Source of the DNA: Bartonella kosoyi
GTDB lineage: Bacteria > Pseudomonadota > Alphaproteobacteria > Rhizobiales > Rhizobiaceae
DNA length: 64,000 bases
Direction: 5' to 3'
NCBI RefSeq assembly: GCF_003606325.2
Contig: NZ_CP031843.2
Coordinates: 1,999,501-2,063,500, forward strand
Under the pieces are notes generated by a model. It was not told where the DNA came from, did no database searches, and saw only the letters and a list, made by a program, of their open reading frames with translations. The position numbers and the translations under genes were made by a program. Positions 57,237 through 64,000 of this stretch are shown piece by piece; the stretch's first letter is position 1; each line of letters starts with the position of its first letter.

Positions 57237-58236
57237 AAGTAAGCAGCCTATCCAACGGGGATAAGGGTTGGACTGTCTTTAAAATTTCTTTTGCTTTTTT
57301 TTCATCACGGTGCATTTGTGCAATCAAAGGTTCAAGCCCATCAAATTTTTCTTGTCCGCGCAAAAACTGGAAAAAAGAAACGCTACAGCTTTCCCCATAA
57401 AGGTCGTCATTAAAGTCAAATAAATAGGTTTCCAAAAGGGGGGCCCCATCTTTAACAACTGTTGGACGACAGCCAAAACTTGCAACCCCATCATATAAAA
57501 TACCGTTGGCACGACGCAAACGCACCGCATAAACACCATGAGCCAAACGAACTTGAGAAGGCAACATCTGATTAGCGGTAGGAAATCCCAAAAGACGTCC
57601 AAGCTTGTCGCCTTGAATAATATTGGAGCATACCCGATAGTGATAGCCTAACAAATGAGCGGCTTTGTCCACTTCCCCTTGTGAAAGAAGTTGCCGAATA
57701 AAACTAGAGGAAATGATCAACGGTCTTGAACCTTGAGGACGAGAAACACCCGGATGAGAAACGCAAGGGACTTGCACGACCTGAAATCCAATTTCTTCTC
57801 CTCTTTGGCAAAGAAGAGGAACGTTTCCACTTTTCTGATAACCAAATTGAAAATTTTCACCTGTCACCACCACAGAAACATCAAAAATTTCCTTTAGAAT
57901 TGATTTGATAAATTCATCGGCTGAAAGAGTGGCAAATTGAGCATCAAAGGGCTGTTCAATCACGCCATCAAAGCCCAAGATTTTAAAAATTTCAGCTTTT
58001 TCAGCCGCTTCAGTCAAACGATAGACAGGTGCTGAACGTTGAAAAAAACTTCTTGGATGCGGTTCAAAGGTTAAAACAACAGCGGGTTTCTTTTTTATCC
58101 GCGCGAAATCAAGTGCTTTTTGCAACACCCCCTGATGCCCACAATGAACACCATCAAAATTTCCAAGTGCCAACACAGCTCCCCGCCAAGCAGAAGGAAA
58201 GGTATGAATTCCCTGAAGACGTAAAAAATTAGCCAT
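57220..58236 (-). CDS. ribF: Bifunctional riboflavin kinase / FAD synthetase
   Basis: 338 residues from ATG 58236 (TAATG overlap with the HAD gene stop). The FMN adenylyltransferase domain has ALGNFDGVHCGHQ at residues 23-35 (H31, H34 of the nucleotidyl-transfer motif) and GENFQFGYQKSGN near 123. The kinase domain has GRLLGFPTANQ near 215, then GVYAVRLR and an EDL-like FDFNDDLYG near 280. It makes FMN and FAD from riboflavin in the cytoplasm. Normal length for the family. Co-transcribed with the HAD gene, an arrangement common in Rhizobiales. Confidence 0.95.
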   Translation of the reverse strand: MANFLRLQGIHTFPSAWRGAVLALGNFDGVHCGHQGVLQKALDFARIKKKPAVVLTFEPHPRSFFQRSAPVYRLTEAAEKAEIFKILGFDGVIEQPFDAQFATLSADEFIKSILKEIFDVSVVVTGENFQFGYQKSGNVPLLCQRGEEIGFQVVQVPCVSHPGVSRPQGSRPLIISSSFIRQLLSQGEVDKAAHLLGYHYRVCSNIIQGDKLGRLLGFPTANQMLPSQVRLAHGVYAVRLRRANGILYDGVASFGCRPTVVKDGAPLLETYLFDFNDDLYGESCSVSFFQFLRGQEKFDGLEPLIAQMHRDEKKAKEILKTVQPLSPLDRLLTFKNTL

Positions 58237-59081
58237 TACTGAAGTGCCCACATGATTGCTTGTGGCCTATAATCATGACGTTCGAGAGAAGAATGCAAAG
58301 CTTGCTTATCGACCACACCATTTTGCATATAATCATAACGATGAATCCCCCCCATAATATAAAGGGCATCAAGACCAAAATGCGCCGCCCCTTTAATGTC
58401 CGTCAAAAGACCATCACCAATCGCTAAAATTTGACTTTTTTCTACTGTCCCACGTATTTTTTGAAGTTTTTCAAAGGCACATTCATAAATAGGCGCATGA
58501 GGTTTTCCAGCAATGCGGACTTCCCCTCCTAATTGTTGATAAAGACGTGCCAATGCGCCGGCACACCAAAATTCCTTATTTCCATAATGGACAATCACAT
58601 CCGGATTAGCACAAATAAACGGTAAATTCCGCGCCCTTATGCGACGAAACATCACCTCATAAGCAGAGGGTTCTTCATCCAAATCCTCAAGAAAACCACT
58701 ACAAACGACAACAGAAGCCTCTCTCTCTTCAACAAATTCACACGTCAATCCTTCAAACAGCACCAAGTCACGTTGTGGACCAATGAAAAAAACTTTACGT
58801 GGTGCAGCACAAATGAGATCCCGCGTGACATCTCCTGAAGTGATAATGGCATCATAATAGTCACTATGAATATTCATACTTTGTAATTGAGCCGCAACAT
58901 CTTCCCGGAGTCGAGGAGAATTGGTTAATAAAATGACAGTTTTTCCCATTTGTCGAATTTTATCCAACGCTTTCAACGCAGGTTCAAATGCATGGATACC
59001 GTTATGCACAACACCCCACACATCACAAAAAACAGCATCATAACGTTCTATAACAGTCTCAATATGGGTAAGTTCATTCAT
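58236..59081 (-). CDS. HAD superfamily class IIA hydrolase (TIGR01459 type)
   Basis: 281 residues from ATG 59081, with AGGTG upstream; the open frame extends 8 codons further. HAD motif I is FCDVWGVVHNG (nucleophile D20), motif II ILLTNSPR near 50, motif III a lysine in RIAGKPHAPIY near 192, and motif IV LAIGDGLLTDIKGA near 220. The class IIA cap lies between II and III. It is a cytosolic phosphatase of the NagD/PNPase-like group, substrate unknown. It precedes ribF with overlapping stop and start, suggesting a link to flavin phosphate metabolism. Confidence 0.9.
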   Translation of the reverse strand: MNELTHIETVIERYDAVFCDVWGVVHNGIHAFEPALKALDKIRQMGKTVILLTNSPRLREDVAAQLQSMNIHSDYYDAIITSGDVTRDLICAAPRKVFFIGPQRDLVLFEGLTCEFVEEREASVVVCSGFLEDLDEEPSAYEVMFRRIRARNLPFICANPDVIVHYGNKEFWCAGALARLYQQLGGEVRIAGKPHAPIYECAFEKLQKIRGTVEKSQILAIGDGLLTDIKGAAHFGLDALYIMGGIHRYDYMQNGVVDKQALHSSLERHDYRPQAIMWALQ

Positions 59082-60144
59082 GGTGCACCTATCTCTATTT
59101 GTCATTGATCAAGCTGTTTTTTACTTCAAAACTACTTAGCGAAAGATAATATTTCTGTCATCTTCTTTCTCAAACCATATCCCAACTTTACATCACTTAT
59201 TAAAGATCATAAGAAATGATAAAATAAATAAGCTATCGTTAAGTCGTGCAAAATTCTAAAGTGCTTTATAACAAAAGCTTATCATTCTACAATACTCATT
59301 TTCTTCATAAAAACTTCAATTCCAACAACAACTGCGTTGATGCAGTTTTTTAGCGAAAATACTCAAGTTCTTAATTTGGAAAATAAACAGATTAAAAAAC
59401 GCCTAAAAATTACTTCCTTAGGGATAAAATCATTGATTTATAATGATCGTTTATTCTTCAAGCCTCATGAGAAGCCCAAATATCTTTTCTCATTTCAAAT
59501 CTGTTTATATTAAATTAATCACAACACTTTGTTTGCCCATTCATTAAGTAGAATGAGCAATAAAAACACTTAAAAATAAAGAATAAAATATTTCTTCCTC
59601 TCAAACGCAAAAATTGTCGGAGTATTTTGAACTGACAGAGGATTAGAACTATGCGCCATTGTACACCTTTTTTCAGGAAAGATAGAAACATAGCGTTTAT
59701 CCTATCCATAGAAGCTTTCCCTTGCTATACTTTCACGCAGCACCATTCATGAAATGAGGACGAGCCTTGAGAAAGATTTTTTAAAACAAGCAGGTGAAGT
59801 GATAAAATCCAAGCTATTTTGTTTTTGTGTGTTGCATGAGGGATGTTCACTCATGAAAGCTTTTCCCTCTTATTATGATATCTCAATGATATCTCAACCA
59901 CATAAGAAAAGCCATTTTGGTTATTGATCAAAGTCCTCGTGAGGCACCCACAGAGAGCTGAATTTTAAACTCCACGGGGAAATTGTTGCTCCCTTCAGCA
60001 AATGCAGAGCTGAGGCCATCATTTTGATGAGCACGTCTTAAAAATTTGAAAGGCAAACAGTCTCTCCTTCAATAAATCTACCCGTTATCAGAAAAATGAT
60101 TTTTATTGCCAAGCTCTTAAAATTACTTTACCCACTGAAAGATG
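59082..60144. other. Gap ahead of the third Brt-like unit
   Basis: No accepted gene. 59768-59960 is a broken relative of the sequence at 45291-45527 and again lies before a Brt-like RNA. Confidence 0.5.
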
Positions 60145-60171
60145 TTTTGATCGCATACGTGGCGATCAAAA
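60145..60171 (+). promoter_or_regulatory. Dyad upstream of Brt-like copy 3
   Basis: TTTTGATCGC-ATACGTG-GCGATCAAAA, perfect 10-bp arms around the same ATACGTG centre as in copy 2. Confidence 0.6.
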
Positions 60172-60179
60172 GGAAAGAC

Positions 60180-60349
60180 AAATTCAAAACCTCAAACCAT
60201 AAAATTATCCCGCTTTGCGTTTTTTTTGGAATTCCGGGAGATTTTGCACTGTCCAAGTGCTTCCCAGCACTAAAAGCAAAATGCTGATTTAGCTTCAGTT
60301 TTAGACTCCCGGAATACGCATAAGAGACGCTCGCACTAGGCGGGGACAA
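60180..60349 (+). ncRNA. Brt-like small RNA, copy 3
   Basis: Outer stem TTCCGGGAG (60232-60240) / CTCCCGGAA (60306-60314) and inner stem ATTTTGC (60241-60247) / GCAAAAT (60276-60282), as in copy 2. The loop differs (GTGCTTCCCAGCAC replaces GTGCTCGACGCAC) but keeps its own pairing. The GCTCGCACTAGGCGGGG tail leads to the XRE start. The ends are estimates. Confidence 0.68.
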
Positions 60350-60709
60350 ATGCAAACTCAAAATCTTAATATTGATCTTTTTGTCGGCAAAAAAATTCGC
60401 TTGAAGCGAAAAATGTTGGGAATGTCTCAAAAAACATTAGGAGACGCTTTAGGGGTAAGTTTTCAACAAATTCAAAAGTATGAAAAAGGCTTAAATCGTG
60501 TAAGCGCAGGACGTTTAAAGGAAATTTCCGATATCCTAAAAGTTCCGGTTTCCTTTTTTTATGCGGATATTATCACAAAAGAAAACACCTCGTACCCTCA
60601 TGAAGAAATTGCATCAAGCAAAGAGAAATTTTTGCTTTTAAAAAGTTTTAGAGTCCTGACCTCTGTCAAACAAAAAGCCATTTTAAAATTAATTTCTGAT
60701 CAAAATTAA
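60350..60709 (+). CDS. XRE-family regulator of a Brt/Trp-like unit
   Basis: 119 residues, intact. HTH_XRE at about residues 10-65 (VGKKIRLKRKMLGMSQKTLGDALGVSFQQIQKYEKG, then VSAGRLKEISDILKVP); the C-terminal part ends SVKQKAILKLISDQN. In B. henselae, regulators of this type downstream of Brt RNAs were linked to control of the badA adhesin gene; a similar role here, perhaps on the autotransporters, is inference. GGCGGGGAC just before the ATG lies in the RNA's 3' end, so translation may depend on RNA folding. The T7 run at 60554-60560 is the place where the paralogue is frameshifted. Confidence 0.85.
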   Translation: MQTQNLNIDLFVGKKIRLKRKMLGMSQKTLGDALGVSFQQIQKYEKGLNRVSAGRLKEISDILKVPVSFFYADIITKENTSYPHEEIASSKEKFLLLKSFRVLTSVKQKAILKLISDQN

Positions 60710-61346
60710 AACGTTTTAAATGACCTTTATCCTCTAACCTGCTTTCTATTCTAAGAACAAAGCCCTGCAATTTATAAACAACGCGTTTTTTATTGAACAG
60801 GCTATTGGGCTGATTTCCTATGATAGGCAACACGATATTTTCTCTTCATAAGCCTTCATGCCGCTTCATCAATATTTCTCTGAAAATATCTCGAAAAACA
60901 TCATGACAAGAGCACGCTCATTAAGCCATCATGAAAACAATTCATGATATAAGCCTTAAAATATTGAGCAATACTTCTTTTGACTGTTCCAAATTTGAAA
61001 AAGTTCTATCCTCTCCACCTCCCCTGTGCTTAAAAGGAGCAGCTTACAATCTGGTGTCTTGTCTAACAGTTTCACTGAGCTGACTTCAACCTCTCAAAGG
61101 ACAACGTTCCATGAGGCGCTACGAACAAAAACCCTCTAACAAGCGAGCCTCCTGCACACCTTTAAGCACAAAAATACTTCAATCCAGTTCAATCTGTAAA
61201 CAAAACAATCCAGCTTTTTAAGGAAGCACATCAACTGGGTTTATTTTAATCACCCACCTCAAAGAACAGCCTCTCATGAGACTGTAAGGTTTGTCCTAAT
61301 CTCACACATTTTTGCAATAAACATCACGTAAATATAACAAAACCAA
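60710..61346. other. Gap between the XRE gene and nuclease-like gene
   Basis: The first ~80 bases are shared with 46697-46790, so the duplicated unit extends past the XRE gene. The rest shows no gene. Confidence 0.5.
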
Positions 61347-62093
61347 TCATTGGCTTGCAAAGGGGTTGTAAGATCCATTATCTTGCCGCCATTTTGAAGG
61401 TTCGGTAAAGTCGCTTGACCAAAGACCAATCTTGTTGTTACGTGCTTTTTCTTCCGCATGATGATACTGTGTTGGAAGAGGATTTTTATCCTCCTTTGAG
61501 AGCATCAACATCCCTTCTGTAAGACCTGCCTCAGCTAAATCAACCCCTTGAACAAAACACTGCGCATAATAAACACCATTGTGTATAAAAGCCCGTTTAC
61601 AGGATAAATCCTGACCAAGTGTTTTGGTAACAAGCCAAGCCATTGTAACCGCACCACAAGGCCATTCTTGATCCTTTAATTTTGCTTTTTGGCGGGGCGC
61701 GCATGTGTCCACACCATAAAGATGAATATCACGGGTCATATGAGATCGCCAAGATTGTGCAGAAGGCGTCAGCAATTTAAACGTAACCCCACTGGTAACC
61801 GATGCCCTGCCATGAAAAACAACTGTATTATTGACACCATCGCTTGATAAAACTGTCTTCTGCTGCTCAAACACTGGTTTATTTTTTTCAAGCGCAGCTT
61901 CATTTTTTTCTAAAGACTGTTGAGTAATCGATTGACTTAAATCTTTTTCTTCCCGATAGAGATCAACAATATCTTGGATATCTTGCGTTTTTAATATTTT
62001 AAGAAAGCTGAAATCTATTTTATCTTTATATTGGCTTAATCCCCACACTATGGACCCCATAATGTAAATAATAACAATCCATTTAAATAGCAT
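61347..62093 (-). CDS. Thermonuclease-like (SNase fold) protein next to virB
   Basis: 248 residues. An N-terminal hydrophobic segment (residues 3-19) may be an anchor or signal; a charged, helical stretch (40-75) follows. The SNase-like part runs from about 95: RDIHLYGVDTCAPRQKAK matches the family's LYGVDAPE strand, then WPCGAVTMAWLVTKTLG and the end AEEKARNNKIGLW. The acidic residue normally after DAP in active nucleases is not seen, so activity is uncertain. It is divergent from virB2 with a 396-base shared upstream region. It may have a role near the secretion system, or merely be a neighbour. Confidence 0.72.
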   Translation of the reverse strand: MLFKWIVIIYIMGSIVWGLSQYKDKIDFSFLKILKTQDIQDIVDLYREEKDLSQSITQQSLEKNEAALEKNKPVFEQQKTVLSSDGVNNTVVFHGRASVTSGVTFKLLTPSAQSWRSHMTRDIHLYGVDTCAPRQKAKLKDQEWPCGAVTMAWLVTKTLGQDLSCKRAFIHNGVYYAQCFVQGVDLAEAGLTEGMLMLSKEDKNPLPTQYHHAEEKARNNKIGLWSSDFTEPSKWRQDNGSYNPFASQ

Positions 62094-62187
62094 TTCTTAA
62101 CACGCTCGCTCAAAAAGTTCATATTTTTCTATCATTTTATATTATTTATCAGCAATCCCCTTGTTTTTAAAGAAAAAATATAAATAT

Positions 62188-62301
62188 TTGTGTTACACAT
62201 TAACTACATTTTGTAAAAAATAATATTCTCTCTCACCTTATTTTAATATTGTTGTCTTAACCAGAAACACAACTTAAAATTGCCATTTTCATGTAACACA
62301 A
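62188..62301. promoter_or_regulatory. Inverted repeat pair in the virB upstream region
   Basis: TTGTGTTACA (62188-62197) and its exact reverse complement TGTAACACAA (62292-62301) lie 94 bases apart between the divergent nuclease-like gene and virB2. Candidate sites for a regulator of virB expression; in Bartonella the BatR/BatS two-component system is known to act on virB, but its site is not claimed here. Confidence 0.4.
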
Positions 62302-62489
62302 TCTAAATTTGATAAAGACTTCTGTCTCTTTAAAAGAAGCGTTTGAGAGTGAGAAAATCCACGATCAAGACTTTTAAAATGAAAAAACGAGGAGTTTAGA
62401 CTGTCATAGAATAACAGAATTCTCCAGTTGTTAGAGGCAATGGAATGTCGACAGATGAATAAATATTGTTTGTTAAAAAGAGAGGTAAA

Positions 62490-62810
62490 ATGACAGATAA
62501 TAGACTTCAGAACATCATTTTTATCGTGACCATGCTGCTTTTTACAGCAGTACTTGTGTGCGATTTTTCTTATGCTGCTTCTGCTCCAGCTGCGGGTGGT
62601 TTCGGGAATCTTGATGGTGTTCTAGGCAACATTGTCGGGGTGATGACAGGTACAACGGCAAAGCTCATTGCCATTATATGTGTTGCTGCTGTGGGTATTG
62701 GCTGGATGTACGGCTTTATTGATTTACGCAAAGCAGCTTATTGTGTTTTGGGGATTGCTCTTGTTTTTGGCGCCCCTAGTCTCGTCGGCAAATTAGCAGG
62801 TACAGCATAA
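62490..62810 (+). CDS. virB2: VirB2, type IV secretion pilin
   Basis: 106 residues from ATG 62490, with GAGAGG upstream; the open frame starts at 62466. Long signal peptide to about residue 29 (FSYA|ASAPAAGG), then the mature pilin with two hydrophobic segments, TAKLIAIICVAAVGIGWMYG and AAYCVLGIALVFGAPSLVG, as in VirB2. Subunits form the extracellular pilus of the VirB system that delivers effector proteins into host cells. It is the first gene of the operon; virB3 starts directly after its stop. Confidence 0.93.
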   Translation: MTDNRLQNIIFIVTMLLFTAVLVCDFSYAASAPAAGGFGNLDGVLGNIVGVMTGTTAKLIAIICVAAVGIGWMYGFIDLRKAAYCVLGIALVFGAPSLVGKLAGTA

Positions 62811-63119
62811 ATGAACGAAGATACCCTTTTCTTGGCCTGTACACGGCCGGCCATGTTTGCTGGTGTTACAATGGAAGCCATGGCGCTCAATGTCATGGCA
62901 ACGTCCATTCTCTTTATTGTGACCAGTGATTTTACCATGTTTGGTTTAGGCATCGGGATGCACTTTATTTTGCGAGAAGTGACAAAATATGATCACAACC
63001 AATTTCGCGTATTATTTGCGTGGCTCAATACAAGAGGAAAACAAAAAAATCTCAGCCGATGGGGAGGGGGGTCTACCTCTCCCTTACGCCTTGTCCGCAC
63101 TTATAAGGAATTAAGCTGA
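62811..63119 (+). CDS. virB3: VirB3, type IV secretion inner-membrane protein
   Basis: 102 residues. The start ATG abuts the virB2 stop with no gap; AGCAGGT in the virB2 end serves as ribosome site. MNEDTLFLACTRPAMFAGVTMEAM, then a hydrophobic pair (VMATSILFIVTSDFTMFGLGIGMHFIL) and the polar end with DHNQFRVLFAWLNTRGK, is the VirB3 pattern. It forms part of the inner-membrane complex with VirB4. Confidence 0.92.
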   Translation: MNEDTLFLACTRPAMFAGVTMEAMALNVMATSILFIVTSDFTMFGLGIGMHFILREVTKYDHNQFRVLFAWLNTRGKQKNLSRWGGGSTSPLRLVRTYKELS

Positions 63120-63132
63120 AGGAATAAAACCG

Positions 63133-64000
63133 GTGAAACAGATGTCAATGATGAAACGGGAAACTTTGCCTGAAGAATATATTCCCTATATACGCTATAT
63201 CAACCAGCATGTCATTGCTTTAAGTTCACGCTGTTTAATGGTTGTGATGGCTGTTGAAGGTGTCAATTTCGACACGGCAGATATTGATCAACTCAATTCT
63301 TTACATAACCAATTAAACACTCTTTTAAAAAATATCGCAGATGAACGGGTTGCTTTATATTCTCACATCATTCGCCGTCGTGAAACAATTTACCCGGAGG
63401 GTCATTTTCTTTCATCTTTTGCCACAACATTAGATGAAAAATACAAAAAGAAAATGGTTTCGCAAGAGCTGTATCGCAATGATCTGTTTATTTCACTGCT
63501 TTGGAATCCCGCAGCGGACAAAACACAGCAATTAGCTTCATTTTTTCAGCGCTTAAACAAAGCAAAAAAAACACAATCTGAACCTGACGCAGAAGCAATT
63601 CAGAAACTGGAAGAGTTAAGCCAAGATCTCATGCAAGGTTTAGAAGAATATGGAGCCCGTCTCCTATCAATCTATGAACATGAAGGACTTTTATTTTCCG
63701 AACAAAGTGAATTTCTCCATCAATTGGTGGGAGGAAGACGTGAACGTATTCCCCTTACATTTGGGACGATTGCTTCAACGATTTACTCAGATCGTGTTAT
63801 TTTTGGGAAAGAGATTATTGAAATTCGCCATGAAAGCAATGAGCGCTTTGTCGGCATGTTTGGCTGGAAAGAATACCCTTCAAAAACACGCCCCGGGATG
63901 ACTGATGGTTTACTTACGGTCCCCTTTGAATTCATCTTAACACAATCTTTTGTTTTTAAAAGTAAGGCGGCCGCCAGTGCCATTATGAGCCGTAAGCAAA
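63133..64000 (+). CDS. virB4: VirB4, type IV secretion ATPase (N-terminal part, cut by window end)
   Basis: 289 codons are visible and the frame is open to the window edge. The start is GTG 63133 with AAGGA at eight bases, or ATG 63142 or later. The protein reads KQMSMMKRETLPEEYIPYIRY, then SSRCLMVVMAVEGVNFDTADI, LYSHIIRRRETIYPEGHF, and later GMTDGLLTVPFEFILTQSF, the CagE/TrbE/VirB family N-terminal domain. The Walker motifs would lie beyond 64000. It powers pilus assembly and effector transfer. It follows virB3 by 13 bases in the same operon. Confidence 0.93.
   Translation, partial: MKQMSMMKRETLPEEYIPYIRYINQHVIALSSRCLMVVMAVEGVNFDTADIDQLNSLHNQLNTLLKNIADERVALYSHIIRRRETIYPEGHFLSSFATTLDEKYKKKMVSQELYRNDLFISLLWNPAADKTQQLASFFQRLNKAKKTQSEPDAEAIQKLEELSQDLMQGLEEYGARLLSIYEHEGLLFSEQSEFLHQLVGGRRERIPLTFGTIASTIYSDRVIFGKEIIEIRHESNERFVGMFGWKEYPSKTRPGMTDGLLTVPFEFILTQSFVFKSKAAASAIMSRKQ

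Overview
The window reads as chromosome of a Bartonella species, most likely a VirB-carrying rodent- or cat-associated lineage. The basis is a low-GC alphaproteobacterial gene set combined with pertactin-like autotransporters in tandem, a VirB2-VirB3-VirB4 start of a type IV secretion operon, EexN-type lipoproteins, and small-RNA-plus-XRE-regulator cassettes that match the Brt/Trp units described in B. henselae. This is inference from protein character; no database search was possible.

Layout. 1-5.8 kb: a very large autotransporter on the minus strand with two complete passenger units before one barrel. 6.0-9.7 kb: an iron-siderophore ABC importer (binding protein, two permeases, ATPase). 9.8 kb: tRNA-Gln(CTG) with tandem repeats just behind it. 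10.0-24.6 kb: a defective hybrid prophage on the minus strand. It has a Mu-like early region (XRE repressor, Ner-like regulator, ParB-like protein, DDE transposase) and a P2-like contractile-tail module (fibre, sheath, tube, E/E' chaperone with a probable -1 frameshift, broken tape measure, U, X, D). No capsid, portal, terminase, lysis or baseplate gene was seen. Near-perfect palindromes with changing arms sit inside its parB-like gene and again at its other end.

25.4-26.6 kb: a lipoprotein phosphoesterase. 27.3-44.8 kb: four autotransporter genes in a row on the plus strand, three with a shared promoter-like block. One has lost its beta-helix passenger, and another has a fresh 357-bp repeat. 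45-53 kb is mostly decayed, repeat-rich sequence. It holds two Brt-like RNA units (one followed by a frameshifted XRE gene), a 300-bp tandem repeat, a FlgN-like gene, a 32-residue membrane peptide and three EexN-like lipoprotein genes. 54.2-55.1 kb: a plasmid-type parA plus ribbon-helix-helix pair with a strong palindromic operator. 56.3-59.1 kb: a DUF442-type phosphatase, and housekeeping ribF with a HAD hydrolase. 60.1-60.7 kb: a third Brt-like unit with an intact XRE regulator. 61.3-64.0 kb: a nuclease-like gene divergent from virB2-virB3-virB4, the last running off the window.

How it fits together: the window is a host-interaction island. It combines surface autotransporters, iron uptake, a type IV secretion system with exclusion-type lipoproteins and plasmid-partition relics (suggesting a conjugative origin), and repeated RNA/regulator cassettes. 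The prophage is a remnant, with its most unusual signal in the palindromic arrays linked to the ParB-like gene.
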